A DNA stretch of 64,000 bases from Linanthus parryae (lineage: Eukaryota > Streptophyta > Magnoliopsida > Ericales > Polemoniaceae). Both the position numbers and the translations under genes were made by a program. Positions within the stretch are counted from its first letter, which is position 1. The number at the start of each line of letters is the position of its first letter. The DNA lies in contig JALGPY010000004.1 in assembly GCA_023055425.1 (NCBI GenBank), positions 62,953,718 to 63,017,717 of the forward strand. The letters are read 5' to 3'. The notes beneath the pieces are model-generated. The model had not been told where the DNA came from, did no database searches, and saw only the letters and a program-made list of their open reading frames with translations. Shown here piece after piece: positions 47,338-56,951 of this stretch.

Positions 47338-49041
47338 ATGACCGGGACCAAAATGAGTCATAGCATTCCAATAGACTACCAGTTTGAGGTTGACCATACT
47401 TACATGCTGCCAGAGATGGCCGCTTATGCGAGTCGACCGGACATTTTCGGGACGTCCCTAGCGGGGTTTCCGGACTTGTCCGATACTGACTTGGTGCGTG
47501 AGTTCTACGCGAACCTCATGCACAAGGGGGAGGGGGAAGCCAATGGGGATGTCCGTTGGGTCTATATGCGGCGTACGTTTATATTGCTCACGGCGGATAC
47601 CATCCGCCAAGCGTATCAGATTCCGATGCGCCACATCTCGTGCGCATATGCCGAGTGTGCAGATTACCCGCCGAGCGATGCTGAGCTTTTGCGGGTTGTG
47701 ACTGGGGGGCACCCGGGTGCCCATTTCGAGAGAGAGGGGCCAGGCGAGATAGGCAAGAAATTGCATTCTCGTTTTGTTGCCGGCCCGCCACGGTGGTGGG
47801 CCGAGTGGGTTGGGAACAGGGTTGTAGGTATTAAACACTTCACCTACCTTGACTTCGAGTACGTACTCTTAGTCTATTGCCTTGTGCTGGGACGAGATGT
47901 TGACATTCCTCGTCGGATTTGGGTGTATATGATGGAGCGGAACTGCTCCGGTAGCAAGAAGGGATTGGGGTACGCCAACCTCATTGCCAAACTTGCGCGG
48001 GAGTACGAGGTTCCGATGGATGATTTACAGGGTGACTTAGAGCCTCCTTTGCTACGGCCTTATAGGAAGCTTATTACTCGCCACCCGGGCCCGCCTCCGC
48101 CAGTTGTTGACCTCGATGAGGATGACGACTTTATGGAGGAGGACCCGGCTCCTGCACCTGCCCCTGCCCCTGCCCCTAGGAGGCGTTCGACTCAGGAGCG
48201 ACCAGTCAGTCGCCAGGCACCGGCCGGACTTCGGCGATGCCCTACTACTCGAGAGAGTGAGCGTCCCGAGTCGAGTAGGCAGGGGACTGAGAGGAATGCC
48301 CAGCCTCAGCCTGCCCATCAGAGAGAGCAGCCGGCCCCACGGGCCCCACGAGCTAGACCGGCCCCGCCCCGTAGACTGCCCCGGGTGGATGAGAGATTTG
48401 AGGGCTGTCGGGGTGGACGCAAGTCCATTGGAGAGAAGGTGTTAGAGGGAGTGGGCAAGATCTGGAGAGCGGTGACGCATATCCGCCGGACTCAGCGGAA
48501 GGTCACCAAGGACACCCAGGCTGCCCTAGCGAGTATTCGAGAGGAGCAGCGGGATGCGGCTCGGCACGCAGGCCGAGAACCGCCACTCCCGCTGTATTTT
48601 CCACCCACCTACTCCAGTAGCTTTACTGAGGGATGGTCGGATGACGGGGAATCTAGCGAGTGCACGTCTGCTCCGCCACCCCCGACCCAGCCACCACCAC
48701 CGACTCAGCCATCAACGCCACCTGTCAGACAGGAGAGACGGCAGCCTGGGACACGATCCCGGCAGCCTACAGGTCGTCAGGCTGGGACCCGTACCCAGCA
48801 GACTGGGACCCGTGCCCAGCAGACCGGGGCCCGTACTCACCAGCATTCGAGTGGCAGGACGACTTTGCGGTCCCAGCCACCTAGCAGTTGGACTGGGTCC
48901 GAGTCGCAGTCCTCGGACTACCGGCCACGCAGACAAGCACGCCAGCCGGTATTTAGGACTGATTCAGAGAGCAGCTCACCGGGTAGCATTTCCGGTACGT
49001 CCGAGACCGGGTCAGACCCGACATTTTTTCCGGACGAGTGA
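47338..49041 (+). CDS. Athila ORF3, putative plant transposon protein
   Basis: 567 residues from the ATG at 47338 (the frame is open upstream to 47194, but that start is not an ATG). The N-terminal 270 residues fit the domain found in Athila elements and known as putative plant transposon protein. They include LVREFYANLMHKGEGEANGD, VRWVYMRRTFI, IRQAYQIPMRH, and FTYLDFEYVLLVYCLVLGR with IWVYMMERN. The C-terminal half is Pro/Arg/Gln-rich and low-complexity, with (AP)n near 278-288 and repeated GTRTQQTGTRAQQ. I see no signal peptide or membrane segment, so calling it an envelope protein is not supported. The long uninterrupted frame suggests it was under selection until recently. Function unknown. 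Confidence 0.8.
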   Translation: MTGTKMSHSIPIDYQFEVDHTYMLPEMAAYASRPDIFGTSLAGFPDLSDTDLVREFYANLMHKGEGEANGDVRWVYMRRTFILLTADTIRQAYQIPMRHISCAYAECADYPPSDAELLRVVTGGHPGAHFEREGPGEIGKKLHSRFVAGPPRWWAEWVGNRVVGIKHFTYLDFEYVLLVYCLVLGRDVDIPRRIWVYMMERNCSGSKKGLGYANLIAKLAREYEVPMDDLQGDLEPPLLRPYRKLITRHPGPPPPVVDLDEDDDFMEEDPAPAPAPAPAPRRRSTQERPVSRQAPAGLRRCPTTRESERPESSRQGTERNAQPQPAHQREQPAPRAPRARPAPPRRLPRVDERFEGCRGGRKSIGEKVLEGVGKIWRAVTHIRRTQRKVTKDTQAALASIREEQRDAARHAGREPPLPLYFPPTYSSSFTEGWSDDGESSECTSAPPPPTQPPPPTQPSTPPVRQERRQPGTRSRQPTGRQAGTRTQQTGTRAQQTGARTHQHSSGRTTLRSQPPSSWTGSESQSSDYRPRRQARQPVFRTDSESSSPGSISGTSETGSDPTFFPDE

Positions 49042-50202
49042 GTGCCATGAGGGCATGCCACCTCTTAGTGGGGGGGGGGGGGTGGTAGTCGTGTCTGCAT
49101 TAACCCGGTCTGCACGTTTTTTCGTATTTATTTTTATTTTTATTTTTATTTTTGAGAGTGCATATTTTCTTTATTTTGAGTCAACCCACCATAATTATTC
49201 TAGCCATGCATTGTATATAATTTAAAAAAAAAAAAAAAAACGAAAAATTGAAAAATTAAAAATTTTTTATGCTGCTGGTTGGGTATATACGCAGGACCTG
49301 CGTATATACGCAAACAGCAAGTATAAATTATTTTTCAAAAAAAATTTTAAATCAGAAAATTTTGAGAAAAGGGCAATCGAGATAACGAAAACAGTGAAGA
49401 AATTGAGTTTGAATCCTTTGAAAGAAACGAAAACTTGCACCGAGGTATAGTAGATAGGTGAGAGCCAGTGACCTTTGGAATCCGCAAGTAGTTATCAACT
49501 GAGCGAAAAATCCGACTAGTTGCTACACCACCGTCACATAGGTAGTCGACAACCCGCCCACGGGCGCCGTCACGGTCATCGCATTTTTCGGTGGAGTGAC
49601 TGGCTATCAAGGGACCTCACGTCCTGTTTCTTATCCCTAGGTCCAATTAGTCAACCCGTTTGAAGCCATTTACCCTCTTTCTTCGTAGCCACTTTAGCCT
49701 AGGCAGCCTTCTTTGAGACCTCATCAGTCGATAGTTGGCTATTCTACGTGTTATGACGGAGGGAGTGAGTAGGGGCAGGTTTTAGATCGGGGAGCTTCAT
49801 GAGTTATCAGTTTTGGACAGTTTCGATTTTGACACATTTTTCGAGGGAAGGACAGGGTGAGTGAGATGCGACAGTGCATTAATTTGCGGAGGTGGATCAC
49901 TTCACTACATAGTGACCACAGGAGGAGTTAGTCGCGTGCGAGCATCTTTCGCACAAAACGGGGTTCCGGGGGGTTGTAGGGTCAATTGGTGGTTGTGCCG
50001 CTTTTCTACATCTTTGGTGATGAGGAGGTTCGGTGGGACTGCACAGTATTATCTCGACTACAGGATCAGCGCTTCAGGATTAGTGTGGGGGTACTTCACA
50101 TGAGGACATTTTACGTACCCCACGACAGAGATTTATTTTCACTCACTCAGCTTTGGTTAGTTTGGTATTGTTGATATTCGTGTGAGTTTGTATATAGTTG
50201 TG

Positions 50203-50233
<31 letters not shown>

Positions 50234-50963
50234 GAAAAATAGAAAAAAAAAAGAGAAAAAGAAAAAGAAAAAAATTATTATGATCTAGTTTTTAGTTTGT
50301 TTTGTGTTTTTGTTATTTAAATAAAAAGCTGAGTGAGTGGCACAATTTTCGAGACGTTTTGCACCGCTTCACATTTGTGGCCGCGAGCACGGCAAGGATA
50401 CACCGGGAGACAGGAGAATTGGGAAAGCAGGAACTTAGGTGTTTCGGGCAGTTTTTCGGGATCTCGGTGAGGGGTGTGAGTTTGGTAAATTGTGAGAATG
50501 TCATAACATGTAGGATTACGCCGTACCTTGATACATATATCTATCCTACTTAATTAGACATAGATCCTTTCGGAAATAGCTCGGATGGTAAGTTAGCTAG
50601 GGATTTGCTCAGTTTGATAACCAAAGTAATAGTACTTCGGTCCAGTGCTTAAATCCACCATATAAATCTGTTCAGACTTACCGATCGCGTGCAGGGAAGT
50701 AAATTCTGAAAAGGATGAGATCACGAGGACACACTGTTTATGTTTTTGAGGTTGCCCGATCTCGCCAAAAATATTTTTGTCACTAGTCGGTTTTGAGTCA
50801 TTTGAGTCTGTGTATATTCTATCTGAGTCAGTCTTTCTATCGAGTCGTCCGGTTGAAAGGTTCGGGTCGAAAGTGTATGCAACGGTAGGGTATGTACAGA
50901 GTCAGTCACGAGGACAGAAATGCAGGCTAGAGTTGGCAGGATTGCTCGGGACGAGCAATGTTT
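49042..50963 (+). other. Athila 3' untranslated region
   Basis: Holds a G-run (49071-49082), a (TTTTTA)n stretch (49118-49155), a palindrome pair (49282-49312) and an (AT)n run (50214-50232). Open frames at 49861-50103 and 50302-50553 are short and not recognised. Confidence 0.6.
49282..49312. repeat. Palindrome pair in the Athila 3' region
   Basis: A diverged site, GGTATATACGCAGG at 49282-49295, and a good one, CTGCGTATATACGCA, near 49298-49312. Confidence 0.8.
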
Positions 50964-50977
50964 AGTGCGGGGGTATT
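50964..50977 (+). other. Polypurine tract of Athila
   Basis: AGTGCGGGGGTATT directly before the 3' LTR, of the usual Athila form. Confidence 0.85.
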
Positions 50978-52589
50978 TGATAGCGCCCAAATAGGGGTTA
51001 TCTTTTAGCCTGATTTCACGAGTATTTGTGTCGGAATTAGCGGTTTTTGCCGGAAAATGCCTTAGAATGCCCCGGGAATCTAGAACGAGACGTTTATTTG
51101 TACTTGCTGGATTTCTGCTTATTTCTGCTTATTTCTTGCTATATTTGGATATGATCGCGGGTTTTCGTTCGTGTTGCCTTTTCAGGAACAGGTTCGGGAG
51201 GTGCATCGGGAAGCGTGCCGGGACCAAGCCGGGACCGTCTCGGGAAAAGTGCACAAGACCGGGACACGACGGAAACACGGAAAAGCAGAAACACACCGAA
51301 GAGGCAAGCTAGGAGCATCAGGAAGAAGAGTGGGACCCAGGGGACCAGTCCTGGCCCACCAGAGGACCAAGTGGGCCCCACCTAGCCCACGGCCTGCGTA
51401 TATACGCAGGCCCTGCGTATATACGCAGCACCTGCGTATATACGCAGGCAGTGGGGTGGTGGGGGGATCTTGGTTGGGCCCTGGTTGCGTATATACGCAA
51501 CCCCTGCGTATATACGCAGCCAGTTTTGACTTTTGGTCAAAGACGGTGGACCGATGGCATGTTCCGTAATTTCGAGCACAAGCGTTTTCAGGAAGCAGCA
51601 CTATTTAAAGACTTGTCCAGACTCGTTTTGATGGATCACGGAGACACAGCACAATTCTCGGCACAACCGAAGGACAAGTTGGAGCATTCACGGAGAGCAC
51701 GAAAGCGCGATTCGAGATTCGAAGACTTAGTTTGATTTCGTTCTCTCTCTTTATATTCAGAAACTGCGTTTTGTACTATGTCTAGTCGTAGCTAAATTTT
51801 TCACCTAGGTTCTCGGTGAACCTAGGGTTTCGTACTCAGATTTTATGATTACTACGTTTATGGATTCATGATGATTGTCTTAATTCAGCAAGTTGTATAT
51901 GTTATTCTGGTTTGATTATTATCGTATATGCATGATAGGATTGATCACCCAGGATTGCTATAGACACGAGCTTGTAGGTGAAAACGTCAAGTTAGGGTTA
52001 GGAAGAAGAACCAGGATTTAGTACCTTACCCTGATACACCGACCAGAGAAAGGGAGATAGGGCTAGCATCGAAAAACGTGAGACCAACTGTTAGAGAATT
52101 TGACCCGGGCCATTCGGACAGGGTAGAAACCCTAACAGGATTAGACCGAGACTGCAGACTTAGGCAGCTTAACAAGAATCCGAAAGTCTGCAGGATCGGG
52201 ATTACGTGTGGAATCTGAAAAGTCACTGCACAACTGGTACGTTGCACAGATACCGAAACTGCTGAGTGTTTTCATAAACGAACGTAAAACTGAAATCTGT
52301 AGAAACCCTAGGGGATCCTGGAGCCTAGTCTTCATCTATTATCGTCACAACAAAATCAGCTTATTTCTGAAAACGTCACAAAAAATATTTACGTTTACGT
52401 TTTTAAATTCTGTTTTTAGTTTAGTCACTATAATTACAACCTACTCCTCCTGGTTACTACTCTTGGAAAACCGAAACTGACAACGTAAGTAAACCCGAAA
52501 CAGTCCTCGTGGGAACGATAATCCGAGTCTAATTGCACCCGGTACTACAAGATTCGTACACTTGCGATAGCATGTTAGTTTGCGCATCA
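50978..52589 (+). repeat. Athila 3' LTR
   Basis: 1612 bases, 12003 bases after the 5' LTR. The five palindromes stand at 51394-51519, all conserved against the 5' LTR. Confidence 0.95.
51391..51519. repeat. Cluster of five palindromes in the 3' LTR
   Basis: Same five sites as in the 5' LTR: 51394-51409, 51413-51428, 51431-51448, 51483-51502 and 51504-51519. Confidence 0.95.
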
Positions 52590-52594
52590 GAGGT
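52590..52594. repeat. Target-site duplication of Athila, right
   Basis: GAGGT. Confidence 0.95.
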
Positions 52595-54572
52595 CCCTTT
52601 CTGTCAAGGACAAAGGCAAAGGTCGCATGCCCAGCAAAGTACGGAAAGAGCTCGCAGTTGAGACTTTCGTTCCATTCAACCAAGAGGAGGAAGGAGAGAG
52701 GCAGGAGCCCAGAGAAAGTGATGAAGAAGAAGAAGAAAGAACAGTTGTGATACATGAGGAAGAATCAGAAGGTACCCCCGTCGCATTTCCTTTCCCATTA
52801 TCGTAACTTCTTTGCACTTCTTTTCTTAAACCAATCATATCTTCGCAGATGATGATGACGATGAGACCATTGGTGGCCTTTTGGCCAAGAGACAAAAGAG
52901 AGATACCCATTCTGGCATTCCAGACGATCCCATAAGCGAGGACATTCTTGCTGAGTCCAGGAAGACAGCCGCGGAGGCTGCTGAAAGAAGAAGGCAGCGA
53001 GAAGAGGAGGAGCTCGAGCGTGTGAGACAGCGAAGCCTCGAAGAGCAGCATGTTGACGACCTAGTGCGTCCAGTTGACGAAGAAGATGAGCTTCCCGAAG
53101 AAGTGGCTCCCCAGGCGGAGGAGGAGGATGCGATTCCAGAAGAGGATGCAGCAGCCCTGGAGCAAGTCCAAGCGGACTTTGAAGAAATCGCAGGCGGCGA
53201 TAAAGGTGAGATCTTCAATCTCGCAGTAACTTATAGAGATGTTATTGTGGGTGCGTTAAAGCATGGTGTGTCGAAGCCTGACATTCGCCGTTGGCTAGTA
53301 AACAAATGCGGAGAGCCTTCAGGTAATTATTTGAGTGATATGCATGCACTAGACCTGAGCAACTTGAAACAGGATCATGACTGGTTTCTTCGCATCCCAG
53401 GTCACGCCCCTCTTGAAGACTTGCTTAGTGAGGACACACTAATAGGACATGGTTCCTCGTCTTTAGTCTATGAAGAGGCTTCAATCCCACCTCATACCAT
53501 GGGCATTTGTATCGCAGGCAATGTCGAGGAACATGCGCCGGAGCAAAGAAGTCAGTCTTCTGCATCCTATGTTCCGACTCCGAGCCCCCATACTGAGAAG
53601 CCCGTCGCAGCTACTGATCATGCAGGTGAGCCTTTCGAGGACATCATCGAGCTTTCCGACGATGCTGAAGCTGGTGCTGTGCTAATGGATGAAAATGCCC
53701 ATGCTGGCGCTGAGGAAGTAAGGACAAATACTGCCGATGCTTCCGCATCTGAGAATGTTCCTCGCCAAGCGACCTCGGCTGTCACTTCGCCTCCGGCGAT
53801 GACTGAGTCGACGGCACCTATTCCTGCGTGGGGCTTTTGGGGCTCGCAGGTTGGGAGTGCAGTCGCAGCTGGTGCGGCCTACACTCTTCCTTCTAACTAT
53901 GAGGAGTTAGAGCTCGCAGCTGACAGGAGAGCCATGGAGCAAGGGCAGTCTTCGACGACCCCAGTAATGCGCATTCCTTCTCTCCGTGAGATTCTCGAAG
54001 GAACTGGTAAGTAGTGATTCACTGTTTGCATCTCGCATGGTGTATTTGCGAGTTTGATAGCATAACTTAGTTTTGACATTGCTTCAGGTTTGAAGCAAAC
54101 AGATGTGGACTGGCTAGTCCGGATGCGCCTCACCTACCCCCGATCGTTCGCAAGATCTCTGGAGATAGGGCCCTTCGACAGGAGGCTGTTTCTTACCGAA
54201 GCCATTTGGATTTTGGAGCAGCTGTGTGCGGCCACGCCTGAGACCATCTCTGTCCAGAGCGCCGAATTGCTTCATGGCATGTGCGAAAATCTTCTTACCA
54301 AAGTTCAGGGCAGACTGGGTTTCAGATTTCTTATGAAAAGAGTCACTCTGATTCGCGCAGCCGTAACCTTGCAGCTCGGTCACCAGAACCTCGCAGCTGA
54401 AAAGCAGAAGGTGGAGCAGCAGAAGCAAAAGGCTGAAGAAGCTATGAAGCTCTATCATGAGATGAATGCCAAGTGCGAGCAATTGAAGCAAGAAGTGGAG
54501 CAGGTAGAGAAGCTGAGCCATCAGTTCGCACCCCATGACTCCTTGATCAAGAATTTTCTTTTGACTTTTTGA
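52595..54572 (+). pseudogene. Plant mobile domain gene, antisense in Tat: rest of exon 2, exons 3 and 4
   Basis: Without Athila, exon 2 continues in frame at 52595 (SLSVKDKGKGRMPSKVRKEL) through an acidic stretch to a donor at 52771. Exon 3 is 52849-54006, exon 4 is 54088-54572 (TGA). Introns 52772-52848 and 54007-54087 are GT-AG and keep the phase (both phase 1). With exon 1 the coding length is 4005 bases, 1335 codons. Exon 3 is acidic and charged, with a long Glu/Arg coiled-coil-like run (residues TAAEAAERRRQREEEELERV) and a nuclear-type basic patch (AKRQKR). Exon 4 reads TDVDWLVRMRLTYPRSFARS and ends in a Gln/Lys/Glu-rich coiled coil (EKQKVEQQKQKAEEAMKLYH). No stops or shifts in these exons. 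The 377-codon frame 52881-54014 is only part of exon 3 with read-through into the intron. Confidence 0.8.
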
Positions 54573-55999
54573 ATTACGAAAATAGCAAGGAAATGGCTAA
54601 ACATTAATGTAATGTTTGAAACATTAATGTAATGTTGCTAGGGTTTCTCCCCCCTTTTTTTAACAACAAGAATCTACTTGCCCGTTTTGCCCTTTCCGGG
54701 ATTTGATAGGATATCTCTGTGCATATCCAATTATGACATCAGCAATTGATACTCTGCTTGATTTTCGCGCTAATTTTTCGGAAGATAAGCACGCTTTCGT
54801 TGGGAAGTCCATCCGAATCATGACTATCCGTCATTTATTAGGACACGCAACTGAATCGTCGTAGCCTTTAGTAGGGTAATTGATGGATCACGCTTTTCAA
54901 GGCGTAAGTGATTGGCCTTACCCTCTTTTCAAATTCTGCTGACTCATCTTTGGCAACTGAAGAGTCTCCACAAGGTCTATATAAACCCTGTGTTTGCCAT
55001 TTGGGTTCTTCATCCCAAAAATGTGCTTTGCCGTGAGTCCTTACGACTGCTGGCTTCAACGCTTGTTTTTCGTTGATTCATGGCAATTTCAAGTTGTGAA
55101 TCCTGAGTTTGCGCTTTGTGCTGTAGAAATAGTTTCCAAGATCCACTTTATGAGGCTTATTGCTCTTTATAACCATCATAAAGTAGGTGGAGATGATATC
55201 TCATGTGTGTTCGAAGAAATTTCTTCGTGTATTATGTGTGCAGGTCATGTTTCCGGCCGCCTCCCGGCGAGGTGCAGTGCCGAAGTGACCGTGCTACCGT
55301 CTCGTAATGAACGGCGGAATTCTCCTCCAGCATCCCTGGAGGAGGATTTCTTGCCTCTTCGTTCTTGAACTCAGGGGGCTTGTCAATGCCCTTGTCTATC
55401 ATGACAAGGAGTCCATCACCAGAGGAATGACTGCTTCGCCTGTTTTGCAGGACAGTATATGTCGGAACAGGAGGTTCCTCCGGTGCCTATCTTAATCAGA
55501 CAGAGGCTTTTGTCACCCCTTGGGGTCTTGGACGTACCGTCTCGCAGATCTTGCTGCTAGGGACGTAGCGAATGACAAGCTGATCTCTTCGCAGCAGCAT
55601 CCCTTTTGCTATAGATCTTTGGCCGTAGATCTGTGTATTGCATAGCCGGTGTTAGGACCGTTAGGTTCATCCTTTTTCAGTCGGGATTCCCGCGATGCGT
55701 TACTTCATGCTTGTGAGGTACTCTTCGAATGTATTGTAAGCCATGTTGGCTGCGTAGTTAGATTTGAGCTTTTACGCTTGTAAGCTGCTATCTAGACAGA
55801 TAAATTGTAATTCTTTCCGACTTATAATGATAAATAGCCTTTTGTATTATCTGCTGTCTCTTTACAACAAAATACAACTTCGCATGCGTTTCGGCATATT
55901 TCGCCTTGCATAATGCTATGTAATGGTTTCGTATTTGCGACCTGCTATATGAATTCGCGGATGTTTCACTAGATCGTTCGAGATCATATTTTCGCAGCT
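54573..55999 (+). other. 3' flank of the antisense gene
   Basis: AT-rich, with a duplicated ACATTAATGTAATGTTTG segment at 54602-54640 that may belong to the polyadenylation region. The 124-codon frame at 54994-55368 resembles nothing I know. Confidence 0.45.
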
Positions 56000-56750
56000 G
56001 TGCCATCCTGGCAGATGGGCCTGTGATTGGCCTTTGTGGATCACTTAAGATCATTTTCGCAATATTGCTATCGTAGCAGATAGTCTTTAGTAGATCAATT
56101 AAGATCGTTAAGTGGTGCGAGTTGCTATCGTGGCAGATAGGCTTTACTAGAAGATCAATTGAGATCATTTTCGCATGAGTTGCTATCGTAACAGATAGGC
56201 TTTACTACATCAATTAAGATCGTTTTTCGCATGGGTTGCTATCGTAACGGATAGGCTTTAGAAGATCTATTAAGATCATTTTGAGAATGAGTTGCTATCG
56301 TAACGGATAGGCTTGGATGATCAATTCAGATCGCGTTTGCATTGGCTGCTATCGTAACAGATAGGCTTGAATGATCGATTCAGATCGCATTTGCATTGGC
56401 TGCTATCGTAACAGATAGGCTTAGAGGATCAATTAAGACCGCATTTGCATAGGCTGCTATCGTAACAGATAGGCTTAGATGATCAATTAAGATCGCATTT
56501 GCATAGGCTGCTATCGTAACAGATAGGCTTAGATGATCAATTAAGATCGCATTTGCATAGGCTGCTATCGTAACAGATAGGCTTAGATGATCAATTAAGA
56601 TCGCATTTGCATAGGCTGCTATCGTAACAGATAGGCTTAGATGATCAATTAAGATCGCATTTGCATAGGCTACTATCGTAACAGATAGGCTTAGATGATC
56701 AATTAAGATCGCATTTGCATAGGCTGCTATCGTAACAGATAGGCTTATTG
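56000..56750 (+). repeat. Minisatellite, 54-bp unit, about 13 copies
   Basis: The unit contains TGCTATCGTAACAGATAGGC, then a TTAGATGATCAATTAAGATC segment and GCATTTGCATAGGC. The period of 54 bases is exact from 56401 to 56740. Copies to the left are progressively more diverged and vary in length. It lies in the Tat 3' region, between integrase and the antisense gene. GCTATCGTAACAGATAGGC is itself partly palindromic. Confidence 0.9.
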
Positions 56751-56951
56751 TTAACAGTTATAGCAAACTAATAAAGTAAAATCGACATCCAGAAATATGA
56801 AATTTCTCATTTGGGAGAATTTTCTTATTATAATGCTCTCATATGGGAGAGATGAGATTACAATCCTCTCATATGGGAGAGGAGATTGTGTAAATCGTAA
56901 CCATACAAGAGATTAGGCGACGTTATAATAAAACGTATGAAATGAGAGAAG
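56751..56951 (-). other. Tat sequence after integrase with short palindromes
   Basis: CTCTCATATGGGAGAG or near variants occur about three times (56802-56882), each close to palindromic. Confidence 0.5.

Larger units (their letters stand above)
38975..52589 (+). mobile_element. Athila-lineage Ty3/gypsy retrotransposon, 13615 bp
   Basis: The LTRs at 38975-40586 and 50978-52589 are both 1612 bases, starting TGATAGCGCCC and ending GCGCATCA. They are flanked by GAGGT on both sides. An Asp-tRNA primer site, gag, pol with integrase last, a third ORF and a polypurine tract follow in the usual Athila order. About 15 LTR differences were counted by eye (near 0.9 per cent). The copy is nearly intact: gag-pol is one frame with a single TGA between. 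Confidence 0.95.

Noticed and set aside
47338..49041. Athila ORF3 as an envelope protein
   Set aside because: No signal peptide, membrane segment or cleavage site is visible; the N-terminal text fits the putative plant transposon protein family.
52881..54014. 377-codon frame as a separate gene
   Set aside because: It begins inside exon 3 without an ATG and ends by reading into the intron after 54006. Splice sites and phase join it to the plant mobile domain gene.
56000..56750. CRISPR-like array
   Set aside because: The units are contiguous with no unique spacers, and the setting is a plant retrotransposon.
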